Shown here: piece after piece, positions 54,417 to 64,000 of the stretch | Position numbering within the stretch: position 1 is the first letter of the stretch | Layout: the number at the start of each line of letters is the position of its first letter | NCBI GenBank assembly: GCA_019638575.1 | Contig: JAHBTN010000013.1 | Span: forward strand, 1-64,000 | Direction: 5' to 3' | Length of the DNA: 64,000 nt | Source of the DNA: Ferruginibacter sp. | Lineage (GTDB): Bacteria; Bacteroidota; Bacteroidia; Chitinophagales; Chitinophagaceae | The notes under the pieces: model-generated | What the model was told of the DNA's origin: nothing | Databases searched by the model: none | Seen by the model: the letters and a program-made list of their open reading frames with translations, nothing else | Position numbers and translations under genes: made by a program

Positions 54417-54445
54417 TTTGCTTAAGTAGAATAAATGTTTGACAA

Positions 54446-56566
54446 CTAATTTTTATTTAAAAGAAATCTATTCAAAAAACTTTTTCTTGTAAGCACCGTG
54501 TAGCGGGTTTTAGAACCAAGCCATCCATGTCTTTGCCCGGGATAAACCATTAGTTCAAATAGCTTATTTAATTTTTGAAGTGTATCAGCTAACTGGTAGG
54601 TGTTTTGAATATGCACATTATCATCCATAGTGCCGTGCTGCAGCAGCAACATGGCCGGCCCATAGTTTTGATAATTGTCTGCATGTGTAAGTACCGAACC
54701 AAACTTGTATCCTTCGGGATTGTCTTTAGGCTTATCCATGTAGCGTTCGGTATAATGTGAATCGTACAATGACCAATCGGTAACAGGATAATTTGAAATG
54801 CCGTAATTAAAATATTTTGCGCCGTAAGTAAGCGCCATAGCCGTTAAATAACCGCCATAGCTACCTCCAGTAATTAAAATTTTTGAAGTATCTACATACG
54901 GATTTTGGCGCAGCCATTTTACCCAGGCTATGTAATCATGCATTTCCCATTTGCCCAAATTGCGATGCAAAAAATTTAATCCCTCCTTGCCCAAATCGCC
55001 GGAGCCACGGTGGGCAAAGCCTACCTGTATTACGGGCTGGGCATCTTCTTCCTGCAAGCTGTTGATCCATTCATCGCTTACCGCCTGGTAATTGGGGCCA
55101 CCATATATATTGATAACAACAGGATATTTTTTTCCTTTTTCTACATTTAGTGGCCATACTATTCGCCCGGGTAATTCAAAACCATCATCTGTTTTTAACC
55201 AAACAATTTCTCTTCGCTCCAATTTGCTGCTGTTGTAAGCACTGCCTTTGGAGTCGGCAATATCCTGTTGCTTACCCGTTTTTAAATCAACCAGCGCAAT
55301 GCGTGAGGGAGTTAATGAATTTGAATAGGTAGTTAAGAGATAACGGCTATTGGGCGATAGCAATGTTTTGGTATGCGAAAAATCTCCAAAGGTCAATCGC
55401 TTTTGATGGGTGCCATCCAGCCGCACGGCATACAAATCTGTCCGGGTAGAGTACTCTGCATTGGAAGTAAAATAAACCGTTTTTGTTTTTTCATCTACCC
55501 TTTCAATTTCTGTACGCCAGTTTTTGCCCGATGTTATTTTTTTTATCAACCTGCCATCTGCAGCATGATAATAAATTTGTTCCCAGCCGTCAAAATCTCT
55601 TATCATTAAAAAACCATTTTTCATCCATTTAAAACGGTTTATCCAATTGATCCAGGTGGGTTGCTCCTCATTGTAAATTTCTTTTTTTGCACCGGTAATT
55701 AAATCAATATCATAGAGCTTAAGATTGTTTTGCTCACGGGGCATCCATTGTATCAATACACTTGCTCCATCGGGCCTCCAAATGGGTGTGCCAAAATATT
55801 GATCCTCTTTTGGATTGAAATTTGCCCATACCACGTTCTCCTTTGCAAGCGATGCAATGCCTACACTCACTTCGGGATTAGGATCACCGGCTTTGGGGTA
55901 GCGGGTGTATTCTGTAAATCCATGCTGACCGGTGGAATTGTACAATGGAAAAACAGGAACCTTACTTTCATCAAACCGATAAAAAGCAATTTGCCTGCTA
56001 TCCGGCGACCACCAAAAGGCACGGTAATCGCTGCTGCGGCCCAGTATTTCTTCATAGTAAACCCAGGAAGCATAGCCATTCAATAGGGTTTCGGCGCCAT
56101 CGTTTGTAAAGCGGATTTCTTTTCCCGTTTCCATTTCTATGGCATATAGATCATTGTTTCTTAAAAAGGCAATCCATTTTTTATCGGGAAAGAGGAGCGG
56201 TAGTTTTTCTTCGGCTTCGGTATGAGTGATTTGTTTTTTATCGGTACCTGCTACCCAAAAAACATCTCCGTTTTTTATTTCGGCTTTACCGGTTTTTGAA
56301 ACAGATGGCGCATCAACTAATTTTTCTGCACCTGTGAAGGGATTTACACAATAACGCTCTTCTACTTTCTTTTCCCGGTTGTAGCGTATAACGATGTAAT
56401 GTTCATCATCGGCCCAGGCCGTAATGCGGGGCAATGGCTTTATTAAAGTAGTATCGCTAAACAGCTGGGCATAAGCCGGGGCCATTAAAAAAAATAGTAT
56501 TAAGCTCCCACACAGTTGTTTGGCTGTGTGAGAACCTAATACCATCTTCCATTTATTTATCTTCAT
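54446..56566 (-). CDS. S9 family (DPP-IV type) exported peptidase, SusCD-linked
   Basis: 706 aa. Signal peptide about 9-33 (PAYAQ). Beta-propeller with WWSPDSRQIAFYRFDESKVP, typical of DPP-IV. Catalytic Ser569 (TGGSYGGYLTA), Asp at about 649 (GTMDDNVH) and His680 (GQRHGW). It starts 13 bp after SusD, so it probably digests peptides brought in or captured by the SusCD pair. A second DPP-IV-like gene at 34539 is not linked to SusCD. Confidence 0.92.
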   Translation of the reverse strand: MKINKWKMVLGSHTAKQLCGSLILFFLMAPAYAQLFSDTTLIKPLPRITAWADDEHYIVIRYNREKKVEERYCVNPFTGAEKLVDAPSVSKTGKAEIKNGDVFWVAGTDKKQITHTEAEEKLPLLFPDKKWIAFLRNNDLYAIEMETGKEIRFTNDGAETLLNGYASWVYYEEILGRSSDYRAFWWSPDSRQIAFYRFDESKVPVFPLYNSTGQHGFTEYTRYPKAGDPNPEVSVGIASLAKENVVWANFNPKEDQYFGTPIWRPDGASVLIQWMPREQNNLKLYDIDLITGAKKEIYNEEQPTWINWINRFKWMKNGFLMIRDFDGWEQIYYHAADGRLIKKITSGKNWRTEIERVDEKTKTVYFTSNAEYSTRTDLYAVRLDGTHQKRLTFGDFSHTKTLLSPNSRYLLTTYSNSLTPSRIALVDLKTGKQQDIADSKGSAYNSSKLERREIVWLKTDDGFELPGRIVWPLNVEKGKKYPVVINIYGGPNYQAVSDEWINSLQEEDAQPVIQVGFAHRGSGDLGKEGLNFLHRNLGKWEMHDYIAWVKWLRQNPYVDTSKILITGGSYGGYLTAMALTYGAKYFNYGISNYPVTDWSLYDSHYTERYMDKPKDNPEGYKFGSVLTHADNYQNYGPAMLLLQHGTMDDNVHIQNTYQLADTLQKLNKLFELMVYPGQRHGWLGSKTRYTVLTRKSFLNRFLLNKN

Positions 56567-56579
56567 TAAATAAAATCTT

Positions 56580-58040
56580 TTACCAGGTATTGGATGTTAA
56601 GCGGGGGTCGTTCTCTAGAACTTTGCTGGGGAAAGGCACAACATAAAGTGGTGAATTTACCGGCAGCGTATAAGTCTGTTGCGGAATTGTATTTGTTGCA
56701 ACCGGATCGGCAGGGAATAACCTGGTTGGTACTTTTTGATATTGAACTTCTGTGTTTAATCTTTTTAAATCAAAAAAGCGGTTATGTCCTCCAAGGAGTT
56801 CCTTTCTTCTTTCGGCGATTATAAATTTTACAGTACTGGTAATATCTGTTGGTAAACTAAGGTTAGTATGTACATAATTCTTATAACGGCTTTGCAAATA
56901 AGGTTGCAGGTATTCTTTTACTTTATCGTTTTGCCCTTTTCGTGCATAACATTCAGCCAGCATGAGCATCACTTCTGTTGTTTTAATCCCTTCCAAATTG
57001 CGAGAAAAATCTTTTGCAGTGGGTACCCATCCCAGCATAAACATATAATCTTTTATAGTTGAAGAAGGCCTTTTATACAGGTCGAGCCTTACATCTTTAG
57101 TTGTACTGGTTTGGCCATAGGCCTGTAAACCCGAATTATAAAGGTTTATCAACTCCTGGCAGATATAGGTTGATTCGGATGATGTGGCAAAGAAAAGGTT
57201 TTCTTCACCGGTGGCCAGTAATGGTATGGTTGGTTTATGCGTAGTAGCATTTACCAGCGTTACCAGGTTAAAAACCTGGTGGTTGAGGTTATAAGATTCA
57301 AGCGCTGCAGTGATACAATCATCATATTCTTTTTTAAACAAATGCACTTTAGCTTTAAGCGCATAACCTGCAGCTTTATTAAAATGGTAAGGTGTTTTTG
57401 CATTGATGTTTAAATCCGGTATTGCTTCGTTGATATCTTTTTCTATTTGTGCATATACTTCTGCCACTGTATTTTTTGCCGGCTCGGGTATTGATTCAAT
57501 GGATGGATCCAGTTTTAAAGGAACACCGCCATCTGTTGAGGCCGTTGCCGCATCATAAGGTTTGGCATATACGTTAATAAGCAGGAAATAGCAATATGCC
57601 CGTAACATTTTTGCTTCGGCAACAACAGTCTTTACTTCTGTTTCGGTGCCTTGCATTTCATCTTCAGCATCAATGATGGTATTAGCAATGGTAGAAATAT
57701 TTTCGTACATCGACTGGTAAAAAGTACTTGACGAACCTGCGTTTCCGGTAGCATTAAGGCTTCGGTCGTAATCAGAATTAGATAAATAAAGCATATTGGC
57801 TGCCGTTAGGTTCCAGGCATTCCAAACACTGGATATGTTGGATGCATTTCGCCAACCTTCATCGTCCAGGTATTTAGTATCGGTATTGTCGTAATAAGTA
57901 ACGGCATCAAATAACAGGCTATAATCCTGGGCGCTTAAAAGCAGGATTTTTCCTTTAGGTGTAATGTCTAACCATTTTTTACAAGATGATAAAGAGATCA
58001 CCAGGAATAACAGGAATACTTTTAAAATTTTTGTTTGCAT
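56580..58040 (-). CDS. SusD/RagB-family outer-membrane lipoprotein
   Basis: 486 aa. Lipobox ending in Cys20 (LSSCKKWLDITPKG), the usual SusD start. Helical TPR-like regions include TFYQSMYENISTIANTIIDAEDE and EAKMLRAYCYFLLINVYA; EVMLMLAECYARKGQND and FIIAERRKELLGGHNRFFDLKRL are the late conserved blocks. It forms the lid and ligand capture subunit of the SusC transporter encoded 11 bp upstream. Confidence 0.94.
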   Translation of the reverse strand: MQTKILKVFLLFLVISLSSCKKWLDITPKGKILLLSAQDYSLLFDAVTYYDNTDTKYLDDEGWRNASNISSVWNAWNLTAANMLYLSNSDYDRSLNATGNAGSSSTFYQSMYENISTIANTIIDAEDEMQGTETEVKTVVAEAKMLRAYCYFLLINVYAKPYDAATASTDGGVPLKLDPSIESIPEPAKNTVAEVYAQIEKDINEAIPDLNINAKTPYHFNKAAGYALKAKVHLFKKEYDDCITAALESYNLNHQVFNLVTLVNATTHKPTIPLLATGEENLFFATSSESTYICQELINLYNSGLQAYGQTSTTKDVRLDLYKRPSSTIKDYMFMLGWVPTAKDFSRNLEGIKTTEVMLMLAECYARKGQNDKVKEYLQPYLQSRYKNYVHTNLSLPTDITSTVKFIIAERRKELLGGHNRFFDLKRLNTEVQYQKVPTRLFPADPVATNTIPQQTYTLPVNSPLYVVPFPSKVLENDPRLTSNTW

Positions 58041-58051
58041 AAAAATAATTT

Positions 58052-61000
58052 TTAGAATATAACATCAAGTCTTAACAAATATGTGGTTGGCATAGGTAAT
58101 CCCCAACTACGCAGGCTTACGGAATTGCTTAATGAAGTTTGCACTTCAGAATCGTACTGCTTGCCGGCAGCGCTCCATATCCAGGGGTTATTAACCTGTG
58201 CTGTAAGTTTAAAGCGGTTCATCTTTACTTTTTGGGCAATCTTATCCGGAATGGTATAAGACAGGGCAATATTCCTTAGCCTGATAAAATCACCTTTGCC
58301 AACATTTCCTGTTGATCGTATATACATATCTTGCAATGAACCCAGGCTTACAACACTAACTGATGGGTCGTAATAAATTTTAGATTTAGGAATGCTGCTG
58401 CCTGTATTATCCGGCCTCCAGGCCTTGCTTGACCAATCATCATTACCATCAGTAATTACAAAACCATAACTGGGCAAATACATTTTATGGCCGCCATAGT
58501 ACAGGAACATGGCCGAAAGTTCAAATCCTTTGTACCGTATATTTTGTGTTAAAGATGCGCTGATAGGAGGAGTTTTAGTTCCCATATATACTACATCTTC
58601 TGGAAGCATGGATGAAGACCTGTCTAAAGTTAAGGTTCCATTTGTTTCAAAGTGATGAAAGGTTGTTCCATCGGCCCTGTAAATAATGGGAGCTCCATTC
58701 TGTCCATCTGTACCGCCACTGGTTAATCCGCCATAGCGATAAGCATATAATGCATCAAATGGTTTACCATCTACCAGGTAACCACTAATGGCCAGGTTTG
58801 CTGCAGAAATAGGATTATAATAAGCCTTTAATACTTTATTTTTATTATAGGCAAATGTAAGTGATGTTGTAACGATGAGGTCTTTTGTCCTGTACCAGGG
58901 CGATGATACGCTTAGCTCAAAACCTTTGTTTGACATGGCGCCGGAATTTACACGCTGTGTCATATATCCTGAAGTGAAATTAACTTCTCTTTCGCCAAGC
59001 AGGTCATCACTCTTTCTGTAATAAAAATCTAACTTACCATTAAGCTTTCCTTTTAACAGGCTGTAATCAATACCCACATTGTACGATGCGGTTTTTTCCC
59101 AGCGCAATAAAGGATTGGGCGCTGTAGAGATGGTTGCATACTGAACCGCATCGGCTGTATAAGTTGATTGGTTACCTAACCGGGCCACTAAATAGGGAGT
59201 TGTAGTTTGATCCACATTACCTGTAAGGCCATACGACATCCTCAGGTCGAGCATATCTACCCAATTAACCGATTGCATAAAATCTTCTTTGGAAACATTC
59301 CATTTTAAACCAGCCGACCATAAAGGCCTGTACCTGTATTTAGGATCGGTTCCAAAAAGATTCGTTTGATCAACCCGTACACTTCCGGATAATGCATACT
59401 TACCTTTGTACGTATAACCAGCTACTGCATACGCACCCACATAACGGTTGGTAACTTCACTCAATGTTGGCTGCATAGCGCTTTCCCTCAACCTAACTCC
59501 ATCGCCATCCAATACGGCGCCTGGGCCTGTATTATTATTATAGATATAAGATTGCTGGTAACCTATATTGTAAATATAATTATTGTCAAGTGTGGTGTAG
59601 GTAAGCGCTACGGGATCGTAACCAAAGTAAATGGCAGTAGTAGAAATGCCGGTTTTAATTTGCCTTAATTCAACACCGGCTGTTGCATTCACTTCATGGT
59701 CTGAGCCAAATTTTTTATCAAAATCCAATTGGTTACGCCATACCCAACTGTTACCTGCATTTTCTACACTGGAGTACATGCCGCCTTGCGGGATAATAGA
59801 ATTGATGAGGTTATAAGATGCATAACTGTTGCGAAGGAACCTGTAATAATAAGAATCTTTTGAGCGAAACTCTTCAGATTTATTTTTTGCAAACTCATAC
59901 ATACCCGAAGAGGTAAAGCGAAAATGCCTGCCGATATTAAAATTGAATGAGGCAAAGCTCCTGATATTATAATAATCCTGTTTGATAAGGTTATCATTCA
60001 GTTCATCCAGGATATTGAATTTATAAGATTCAAATTGTGGTAAACCTTGTATCTGGCTTAAAATTTTAGGATTTACATGAAGGCCACGCTGCATGCCGAT
60101 GATATCCACATAATCCCGGTACACTTTATCTCCGTTTTCATCCAGTATGGAAGTGTAAGGTTCCAGCGAATTAAAATCATCATAACTGCTGTTTACATTT
60201 ACCCGGTGGTTATACTGGATATCGGTGCCTAAATCAATCGAAAACCATTTATTTAAACGTTGTGTAGATTTAAGATAGCCTTTTATGTACTGGCTTTTTT
60301 CGTACCGGATTTGCTGGCCATCATCAATATAGTTTATAGAGGCATAGGTGCTTTGGTTATTTCCTGAACTGTTTATAGATAAATTATAACTTTTGCGTAG
60401 CGGTGTTTTCCAAATAAGTTTCATATACTCTTTGCGGTAATCGGTATTGCTCCATTTATTAAGCAATGCATCATAGTCCTGCTGGCTAAGGTTACCATTT
60501 AAGTATTCGTAGCGTGCATTTAAAAGCGGGTCAAAGTATGTAAGGTTGGTACTCCTGCTGCCGGCTTCACCTATCCCTTTTAAGCTATTATCCAGGTACG
60601 CCAATTCTGATGGAAAATTCCTGCGTACTGCTTCCCTGCTGCTGTTAGCCAGTTGGTAATCGATGTTTTCACTGGTTGTTGCATAATGGTAGTCGCTAAA
60701 AGAAGGGTTTTTAACCCATTTGTAGTCCATTGTAAATTGAACAGATGTCCTGTTTTCTTTTGTAAACTTTCCTCCTTTTGTAGTGATAACGATAACACCG
60801 TTTGATGCCCTTACACCATAGATGGACGCTGCAGCGGCATCTTTTAAAATGGTAAACGATGCAACATCGTTCATGTTTATATCATCAATATTTTTTTCGG
60901 TGGGCAAACCATCAATAACTATTAAAGGCTGATTGCCTATTTCGGGTGCAAATGTAGAAACACCACGTACCACCATATCGCCTTTAAAAGTACTAAGGCC

Positions 61001-61792
61001 GGGCGCCTGCCCTTCCAAAGCATCTTTTACATTTGTTAAAATCCTTTTTTCTATTTTATCGGCACCAATGATATCATACGATCCGGTGGCTCTTTCTTTA
61101 GGAAGAGTTTGGTAACCGGTATTTACCTGCACAATTATTTCTTCACCGGTTCCAAACTTTTGTTTCACCACAAGTTCACCTAAGTCTGTTTTACCGTTTA
61201 CTTTTATCTCTCTTGTTTCTGCATTCACACTCGTTAAAACCAATACAGCATTTTCATCTACATCTTTTAATAAAAACTCGCCGTTAGCATTGGCAGCGGT
61301 TGCATTTTTAGTGCCTTTTACAGTTACGGTAACACCTGCTACGGGTTCGCCTTTTTCATTTACTATACGCCCATGCACATCAATATTTGCATCCACTGCG
61401 GCTATGCCATTGTTGGTATCAACCTTTGGCGCTTCCGGCTTGTCTTTTACAACAATCGTTTTGCCGATGATGTTAAAAGTGAGTGGCTGCCCTTTCAATG
61501 TTTTTTCCATGGCTTCCTCTACGGTTGCATTCTTAATCCTTACCGATACTTTACCGGCATCGGATAGTATATCGGCATTACAAAAAACAGTAAAGCCCGA
61601 CTGTTGCTTAATGGCATTAAAAACAGTTTGCAACGATACACCTTTGCCAATGTAAGTAACCTTTTGCGAAATACCTTTTGCAGATACATGCAATAATGCT
61701 GTTGTGAGTAAGATGATTGTAAGTTTCATAACTCTTAGCAGTTGAGTGATAGGCGGCTTTTGTGGCCGTACCCGGTTAAGAAAAAAAAGCAT
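58052..61792 (-). CDS. SusC/RagA TonB-linked outer-membrane transporter with STN domain
   Basis: 1246 aa. A signal peptide begins at Met22 (MKLTIILLTTALLHVSA); the 21 residues before it may be a long n-region or not translated. STN domain about 45-97 (VSLQTVFNAIKQQSGFTVF), a carboxypeptidase-like beta domain about 130-195 (GRIVNEKGEPVAGVTVTVKGT), the plug with TonB-box-like GTGEEIIVQVN and AASIYGVRASNGVIVITTKGG, then a 22-strand barrel. The STN domain contacts FecR-type anti-sigma factors, so this is a signalling transporter; sigma and fecR lie directly upstream. Cargo is probably peptides, judging by the linked peptidase. Confidence 0.95.
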   Translation of the reverse strand: MLFFLNRVRPQKPPITQLLRVMKLTIILLTTALLHVSAKGISQKVTYIGKGVSLQTVFNAIKQQSGFTVFCNADILSDAGKVSVRIKNATVEEAMEKTLKGQPLTFNIIGKTIVVKDKPEAPKVDTNNGIAAVDANIDVHGRIVNEKGEPVAGVTVTVKGTKNATAANANGEFLLKDVDENAVLVLTSVNAETREIKVNGKTDLGELVVKQKFGTGEEIIVQVNTGYQTLPKERATGSYDIIGADKIEKRILTNVKDALEGQAPGLSTFKGDMVVRGVSTFAPEIGNQPLIVIDGLPTEKNIDDINMNDVASFTILKDAAAASIYGVRASNGVIVITTKGGKFTKENRTSVQFTMDYKWVKNPSFSDYHYATTSENIDYQLANSSREAVRRNFPSELAYLDNSLKGIGEAGSRSTNLTYFDPLLNARYEYLNGNLSQQDYDALLNKWSNTDYRKEYMKLIWKTPLRKSYNLSINSSGNNQSTYASINYIDDGQQIRYEKSQYIKGYLKSTQRLNKWFSIDLGTDIQYNHRVNVNSSYDDFNSLEPYTSILDENGDKVYRDYVDIIGMQRGLHVNPKILSQIQGLPQFESYKFNILDELNDNLIKQDYYNIRSFASFNFNIGRHFRFTSSGMYEFAKNKSEEFRSKDSYYYRFLRNSYASYNLINSIIPQGGMYSSVENAGNSWVWRNQLDFDKKFGSDHEVNATAGVELRQIKTGISTTAIYFGYDPVALTYTTLDNNYIYNIGYQQSYIYNNNTGPGAVLDGDGVRLRESAMQPTLSEVTNRYVGAYAVAGYTYKGKYALSGSVRVDQTNLFGTDPKYRYRPLWSAGLKWNVSKEDFMQSVNWVDMLDLRMSYGLTGNVDQTTTPYLVARLGNQSTYTADAVQYATISTAPNPLLRWEKTASYNVGIDYSLLKGKLNGKLDFYYRKSDDLLGEREVNFTSGYMTQRVNSGAMSNKGFELSVSSPWYRTKDLIVTTSLTFAYNKNKVLKAYYNPISAANLAISGYLVDGKPFDALYAYRYGGLTSGGTDGQNGAPIIYRADGTTFHHFETNGTLTLDRSSSMLPEDVVYMGTKTPPISASLTQNIRYKGFELSAMFLYYGGHKMYLPSYGFVITDGNDDWSSKAWRPDNTGSSIPKSKIYYDPSVSVVSLGSLQDMYIRSTGNVGKGDFIRLRNIALSYTIPDKIAQKVKMNRFKLTAQVNNPWIWSAAGKQYDSEVQTSLSNSVSLRSWGLPMPTTYLLRLDVIF

Positions 61793-61885
61793 AGTTTTAC
61801 TCTGTTTTGGTTTGATAAATGATTATTGATGCTGTTCTGATTTTGCAAATTTTCCGAACAGTTTTTTTTCAGCCTGAACAATCTT

Positions 61886-61918
61886 CCCGCCTTCCTGCAA
61901 CGTTGGCGGGATTTTTAT
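61886..61918. other. GC-rich hairpin between fecR and susC
   Basis: CCCGCC (61886-61891) pairs with GGCGGG (61905-61910) around 13 nt. The T-run (ATTTTTATT) follows it only on the plus strand, while the genes run on the minus strand, where it is followed by AAGATTGTTC. It may be a leader structure or mRNA-processing point of susC rather than a terminator. Confidence 0.4.
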
Positions 61919-61989
61919 TCTGTATCTTTATTTTACTTTTTTAGTAGGTTGCCTGCTTCATTCTATCCAAAATCTGCGTACACAATACA

Positions 61990-63156
61990 TCACGGTGTTA
62001 CAATTATTTTCTTCCCTTCTATTTTAAAATGAGCGCCACTTTCCTTTAGTACTTTTAAAACATCCGACAGGTTTTGATCTCTTAAAATACTTCCCCAGTA
62101 TTTATCAGCCGGTATGCCTTTTGGGTAACTTACATCTACATCATACCAACGTCCAATTTGCCTCATCACCATAGCCATATCTGTATTATTAAACTGAAAG
62201 CTTCCGTTTTTCCAGGCAATAGTTTCTTCCAGGTTCACATCACCGATTACTTTTAATCCTGATTGCTGTTCAATTGCCTGTTCGCCTGGTTTTATTGTAA
62301 CAGATTGTTGCCCTTCACTCACTTTTATACTTCCCTGCAGCAAGGTTGCCCTTATAGCGTTTTCATCATTGTATGCATTCACATTAAAATGTGTACCCAA
62401 AACCTGCACATCCATTTTACCTGTTATAACATGAAATGGCCTTGATACATCATGTGCCACTTCAAAATATCCTTCGCCGGTTAGTTCCACTTTTCTTTCA
62501 CTGCCGGGGAAAGCATTGGGAAATTTTAATGAAGAAGCAGCATTGAGCCAAACCTTCGATCCATCTGCCAATATTAACTGGTACTGCCCGCCACGTGGAG
62601 TAGTAATGGTATTGTACATCAGTTTATCATTACCATTTCCTTTATAAGATATTTGGCCGTCGTTTAATTTTATTACCGTTACGGCTCCCTGTTTGGCAAG
62701 TGTACCATTTTGTGCATTGTCAAGTACAATGCTGGTATTATCTGCCAAAGTAAGTATGGCTTTATTGCCACCGGGCGGCACATCATTCATGGTTGCAACT
62801 GTATCATTTGGTTTAGCTATTGCTTTTTGCCCGTTGTTTTTTACAAAATAATAAGTGCCTGCTCCAATAAATAAAATAATGGCTGCAGCCACAGCAATCC
62901 TTTTCCACCAGTTAGTATGTACAATTTTTGCAGGGTGAGGATTTATTTTTTGATGCAACTGTTGCAGTATATAATTTGCTTTTTCAGTGTTAATATTACT
63001 GTGGCCACTGCTGTTAAGTACAAAGTCCTGCTGCATTAACTGCATTAGTTCTGTGGTATCATTCGTTTCCAGGTATTGCAGCAACCAACTTCGGTCTTCA
63101 GCCGTCCAGTCAGATGCTTCCAGGATATTCTTTAATCGTTGTTTAATTTCCTGCAC
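61990..63156 (-). CDS. FecR-family anti-sigma factor
   Basis: 388 aa. Cytoplasmic N-terminal 80 residues, one membrane helix at about 86-105 (RIAVAAAIILFIGAGTYYFV), a periplasmic FecR domain (LADGSKVWLNAASSLKFPNAF) and a C-terminal DUF4974 domain (FQFNNTDMAMVMRQIGRWYDVDVSYP). It holds the sigma factor until the STN domain of the SusC transporter signals. The gene lies between sigma and susC. Confidence 0.94.
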   Translation of the reverse strand: MQEIKQRLKNILEASDWTAEDRSWLLQYLETNDTTELMQLMQQDFVLNSSGHSNINTEKANYILQQLHQKINPHPAKIVHTNWWKRIAVAAAIILFIGAGTYYFVKNNGQKAIAKPNDTVATMNDVPPGGNKAILTLADNTSIVLDNAQNGTLAKQGAVTVIKLNDGQISYKGNGNDKLMYNTITTPRGGQYQLILADGSKVWLNAASSLKFPNAFPGSERKVELTGEGYFEVAHDVSRPFHVITGKMDVQVLGTHFNVNAYNDENAIRATLLQGSIKVSEGQQSVTIKPGEQAIEQQSGLKVIGDVNLEETIAWKNGSFQFNNTDMAMVMRQIGRWYDVDVSYPKGIPADKYWGSILRDQNLSDVLKVLKESGAHFKIEGKKIIVTP

Positions 63157-63234
63157 AATTAAGGGTTTATATTATAAATACAAATGCAATTAAAAATCGG
63201 GGGGATGCGATAGGGTGTTTTTTTAAAAAAAATT

Positions 63235-63828
63235 TCATGGGGAAATATGGCCAAGTATAAAAAGCAGCATAACGGCGCCTGCACCGGGATATTTAGTTGC
63301 AAATTCTTTAATGAAATGGATGGCGCCCGATAAATGCTCTTTTACCGTGTGTTTAGAAATGCCCATGAGAGCGGCTGTTTCTTCATAACTTTTGCCTTGC
63401 AGTTTGCAAAGTTCAAAAGCCCTGCGTTTTTGTGGTGAGAGCTTAGTAATAGCTTTTTCTAAAATTTCCAGTTGAATGCCGGTTAAATCAGATTCTTTAT
63501 CAGCTTCAGTTTCAGCCAAAGCCATGTTTTTAAAGGCCAGCGATTCTCTCAGTTTCTTTTTAAGTACATTCACTGCCCTGTTATAACTGGATACAAACAA
63601 CCAGCCGCCAATTGAGCGATCGGTATCAAGCGAATCCCGTTTTTCCCAAAGGCTGATGAATACTTCCTGAACAATATCTTCGGCAATTAATGTATCATGG
63701 GTAAGCTTAAACGCATTTTGATACACTGCCTTTTGATACTTCCAGTACAATTCATCAAAAGCCTGCATATCGCCGTTTTTTAATAGCGAAATCAATTGTT
63801 GTTCATTAAAAGATGCAGGTTGGCTCAT
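63235..63828 (-). CDS. ECF RNA polymerase sigma factor (FecI-like)
   Basis: 197 aa. Region 2 about 20-70 (FDELYWKYQKAVYQNAFKLT...AEDIVQEVFISLWEKRD) and region 4 about 125-180 (LSPQKRRAFELCKLQGKSYEETAALMGISKHTVKEH). A short hydrophobic C-terminal tail (GAGAVMLLFILGHISP) is common in Bacteroidota FecI-like factors paired with FecR. First gene of the locus. Confidence 0.94.
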   Translation of the reverse strand: MSQPASFNEQQLISLLKNGDMQAFDELYWKYQKAVYQNAFKLTHDTLIAEDIVQEVFISLWEKRDSLDTDRSIGGWLFVSSYNRAVNVLKKKLRESLAFKNMALAETEADKESDLTGIQLEILEKAITKLSPQKRRAFELCKLQGKSYEETAALMGISKHTVKEHLSGAIHFIKEFATKYPGAGAVMLLFILGHISP

Positions 63829-64000
63829 GCTAATTATGATATAAAACTACTCTAAAAAAAATAAAAGATCACCCCAGCAATAATGTAATAAAATGATTGT
63901 ATGTAAACCACATAGGGGCTATATTTTGGTTGAAAATAAAAAGTAGTTTTAATGGAGCGCCGTAGGTGCGATAATTTATTTTAAAATGCAGCAACTGCTA

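Overview
The window reads as a chromosomal segment of a Bacteroidota bacterium, most likely in or near the Chitinophagaceae. Evidence seen directly: two proteins ending in a type IX secretion (T9SS) sorting domain, an ECF sigma / FecR (DUF4974) / STN-domain SusC / SusD locus, DPP-IV-type S9 peptidases, signal peptidase I with the long membrane N-terminus usual in this phylum, and promoters matching the Bacteroidota TTTG...TAnnTTTG consensus. No rRNA, tRNA or CRISPR was recognised.

Layout. 1-3.6 kb: the 3' end of a large SprB-repeat surface protein, a mini LuxR-type regulator and a lipoprotein. 3.8-13.8 kb (+): NAD(P)HX repair enzyme, membrane pyrophosphatase, a BlaI/BlaR1 pair with two perfect operators, a beta-lactamase-fold hydrolase, an overlapping trio (SirB1-like, DUF952, CsaA-like) and a DNA alkyltransferase. 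13.8-17.9 kb (-): cytidine deaminase, signal peptidase I, a hydrolase and an NtrC-like response regulator without a DNA-binding domain. 18-26.4 kb: lipoamide dehydrogenase, e(P4)-like phosphatase, an arginase-fold protein, GlcNAc-6-P deacetylase and small or uncharacterised proteins.

26.4-34.5 kb is an accessory island whose sequence style differs from its neighbours. It holds hsdR, a stand-alone Y1 (RAYT-like) transposase followed by an array of small hairpin repeats, an hsdM-hsdS fusion, and an overlapping pair made of an unknown 258-aa protein and a PIN-domain nuclease. Near-identical 31-32 bp direct repeats flank it (26895-26925 and 34080-34111), and a roughly 110-nt imperfect palindrome lies at its 3' side. 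This is the most likely place for a little-described system.

34.5-48.7 kb: a DPP-IV peptidase, a molybdoenzyme cluster (mobA, fdhD, DUF7009-like, FdhF/YdeP-type oxidoreductase, with a reading-frame anomaly at an A7 tract), a frameshifted PIN toxin with an intact 53-aa partner, PBP4-type DacB, CinA, a 2-oxoacid dehydrogenase E2 and a T9SS beta-helix protein. 49-51.8 kb: a compact heme-copper oxidase operon (CuA subunit, subunit I, SCO) whose subunit I lacks the usual helix-VI active-site tyrosine. 53.2-63.8 kb (-): sigma factor, FecR, SusC, SusD, S9 peptidase and TlpA/DUF4369 protein, which together look like a TonB-dependent peptide acquisition locus under transenvelope signalling control.
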